Part shown: positions 63,651-64,000 of the stretch, piece by piece | How the letters are laid out: each line of letters starts with the position of its first letter | How positions within the stretch are numbered: the first letter of the stretch is position 1 | Assembly: GCF_008728515.1 (NCBI RefSeq) | Contig: NC_044981.1 | Location: 95,698,426-95,762,425 of the forward strand | From: Papio anubis | Taxonomy: Eukaryota; Chordata; Mammalia; Primates; Cercopithecidae | Reading direction: 5' to 3' | DNA: 64,000 nucleotides | Program-made: the position numbers and the translations under genes | The notes under the pieces: generated by a model | Told to the model about the DNA's origin: nothing | Database searches by the model: none | The model's input: the letters and a program-made list of their open reading frames with translations, nothing else

Positions 63651-63784
63651 TTAATTATAGTTGCCACTTTTCTTCCTCTGTTCACCAGGGTAGATTATTT
63701 TTCTGTCTACTTACTGAATCTATAAAATATGTATATAATTACACTTTTGGTGTACTTTATGTATCCCTTTTTTCATTTTAACAT

Positions 63785-64000
63785 CTCAGTTTTTTTAATA
63801 CTTTAAGTTCTGGGATACATGTGCAGAATGTGCAGGTTTGTTACATAGGTTTGTTTGTACATGTGCCATGGTGGTTTGCTGCACCCATCAATCCATCATC
63901 TACATTAAGTATTTCTTCTAATGCTATTACTCCCCTAGCCCCCCACACCCTAACAGGCCGTGGTATGTGACGTTCCCCTCCCTGTGTCCATGTGTTCTCA
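63785..64000 (-). mobile_element. L1PA 3' end, runs off the window
   Basis: TACTTTAAGTTCTGGGATAC, TGCAGGTTTGTTACATAGGT and GTTTGCTGCACCCATCAATC are the antisense of the L1PA 3' UTR; only the last 216 bp are inside. Confidence 0.92.

Overview
The window is vertebrate nuclear DNA, almost certainly human (or a very close ape). The evidence is dense primate repeats (Alu of several ages, L1PA and older L1, MIR, L2, MER5, MaLR LTRs), split genes with GT/AG introns, and an exon set whose translation matches human SIM1, a gene I place from memory at 6q16.3 on the minus strand. Residues quoted in the human obesity literature fall at the expected positions (T46, E62, S71, R171, L238, H323), which supports the frame and numbering.

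Layout. Positions 1-13979 lie in a large SIM1 intron: old repeats at 1-8800, including an L1 copy and a local 220-bp duplication, then about 4.5 kb of AT-rich unique sequence. Positions 13980-30198 hold eight consecutive SIM1 coding exons (residues 1 to 333 of about 766): bHLH, PAS-A, PAS-B and PAC. The exons for the C-terminal Single-minded region are off the left edge. The 9.5-kb first coding intron (20533-30023) is poor in interspersed repeats and carries several CpG-rich patches and motif-rich stretches. Positions 30199-32130 are the 5' flank, CpG-rich. Paired CCAAT boxes, a TATA-like element and a good splice donor there suggest an upstream promoter with a noncoding first exon.

Positions 32130-64000 are intergenic, upstream of SIM1. 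Unique stretches lie at 32-36.8 kb, 39-41.8 kb, 50.8-55.4 kb and 57.3-59.8 kb. Repeat-dense stretches lie at 41.8-48 kb and 59.8-64 kb, where L1, MaLR LTR and Alu copies are nested in one another. I see no other protein-coding gene. The other open frames are chance frames in CpG-rich DNA, simple repeats, exon shadows or remnants of L1/Alu.

How it works together: SIM1 is a bHLH-PAS transcription factor that pairs with ARNT2/ARNT and is needed for paraventricular hypothalamic neurons in the MC4R satiety pathway. One gene is present, so the rest of the window is best read as its introns, promoter and possible distal regulatory DNA. The regulatory calls rest on motif content only; conservation could not be computed.
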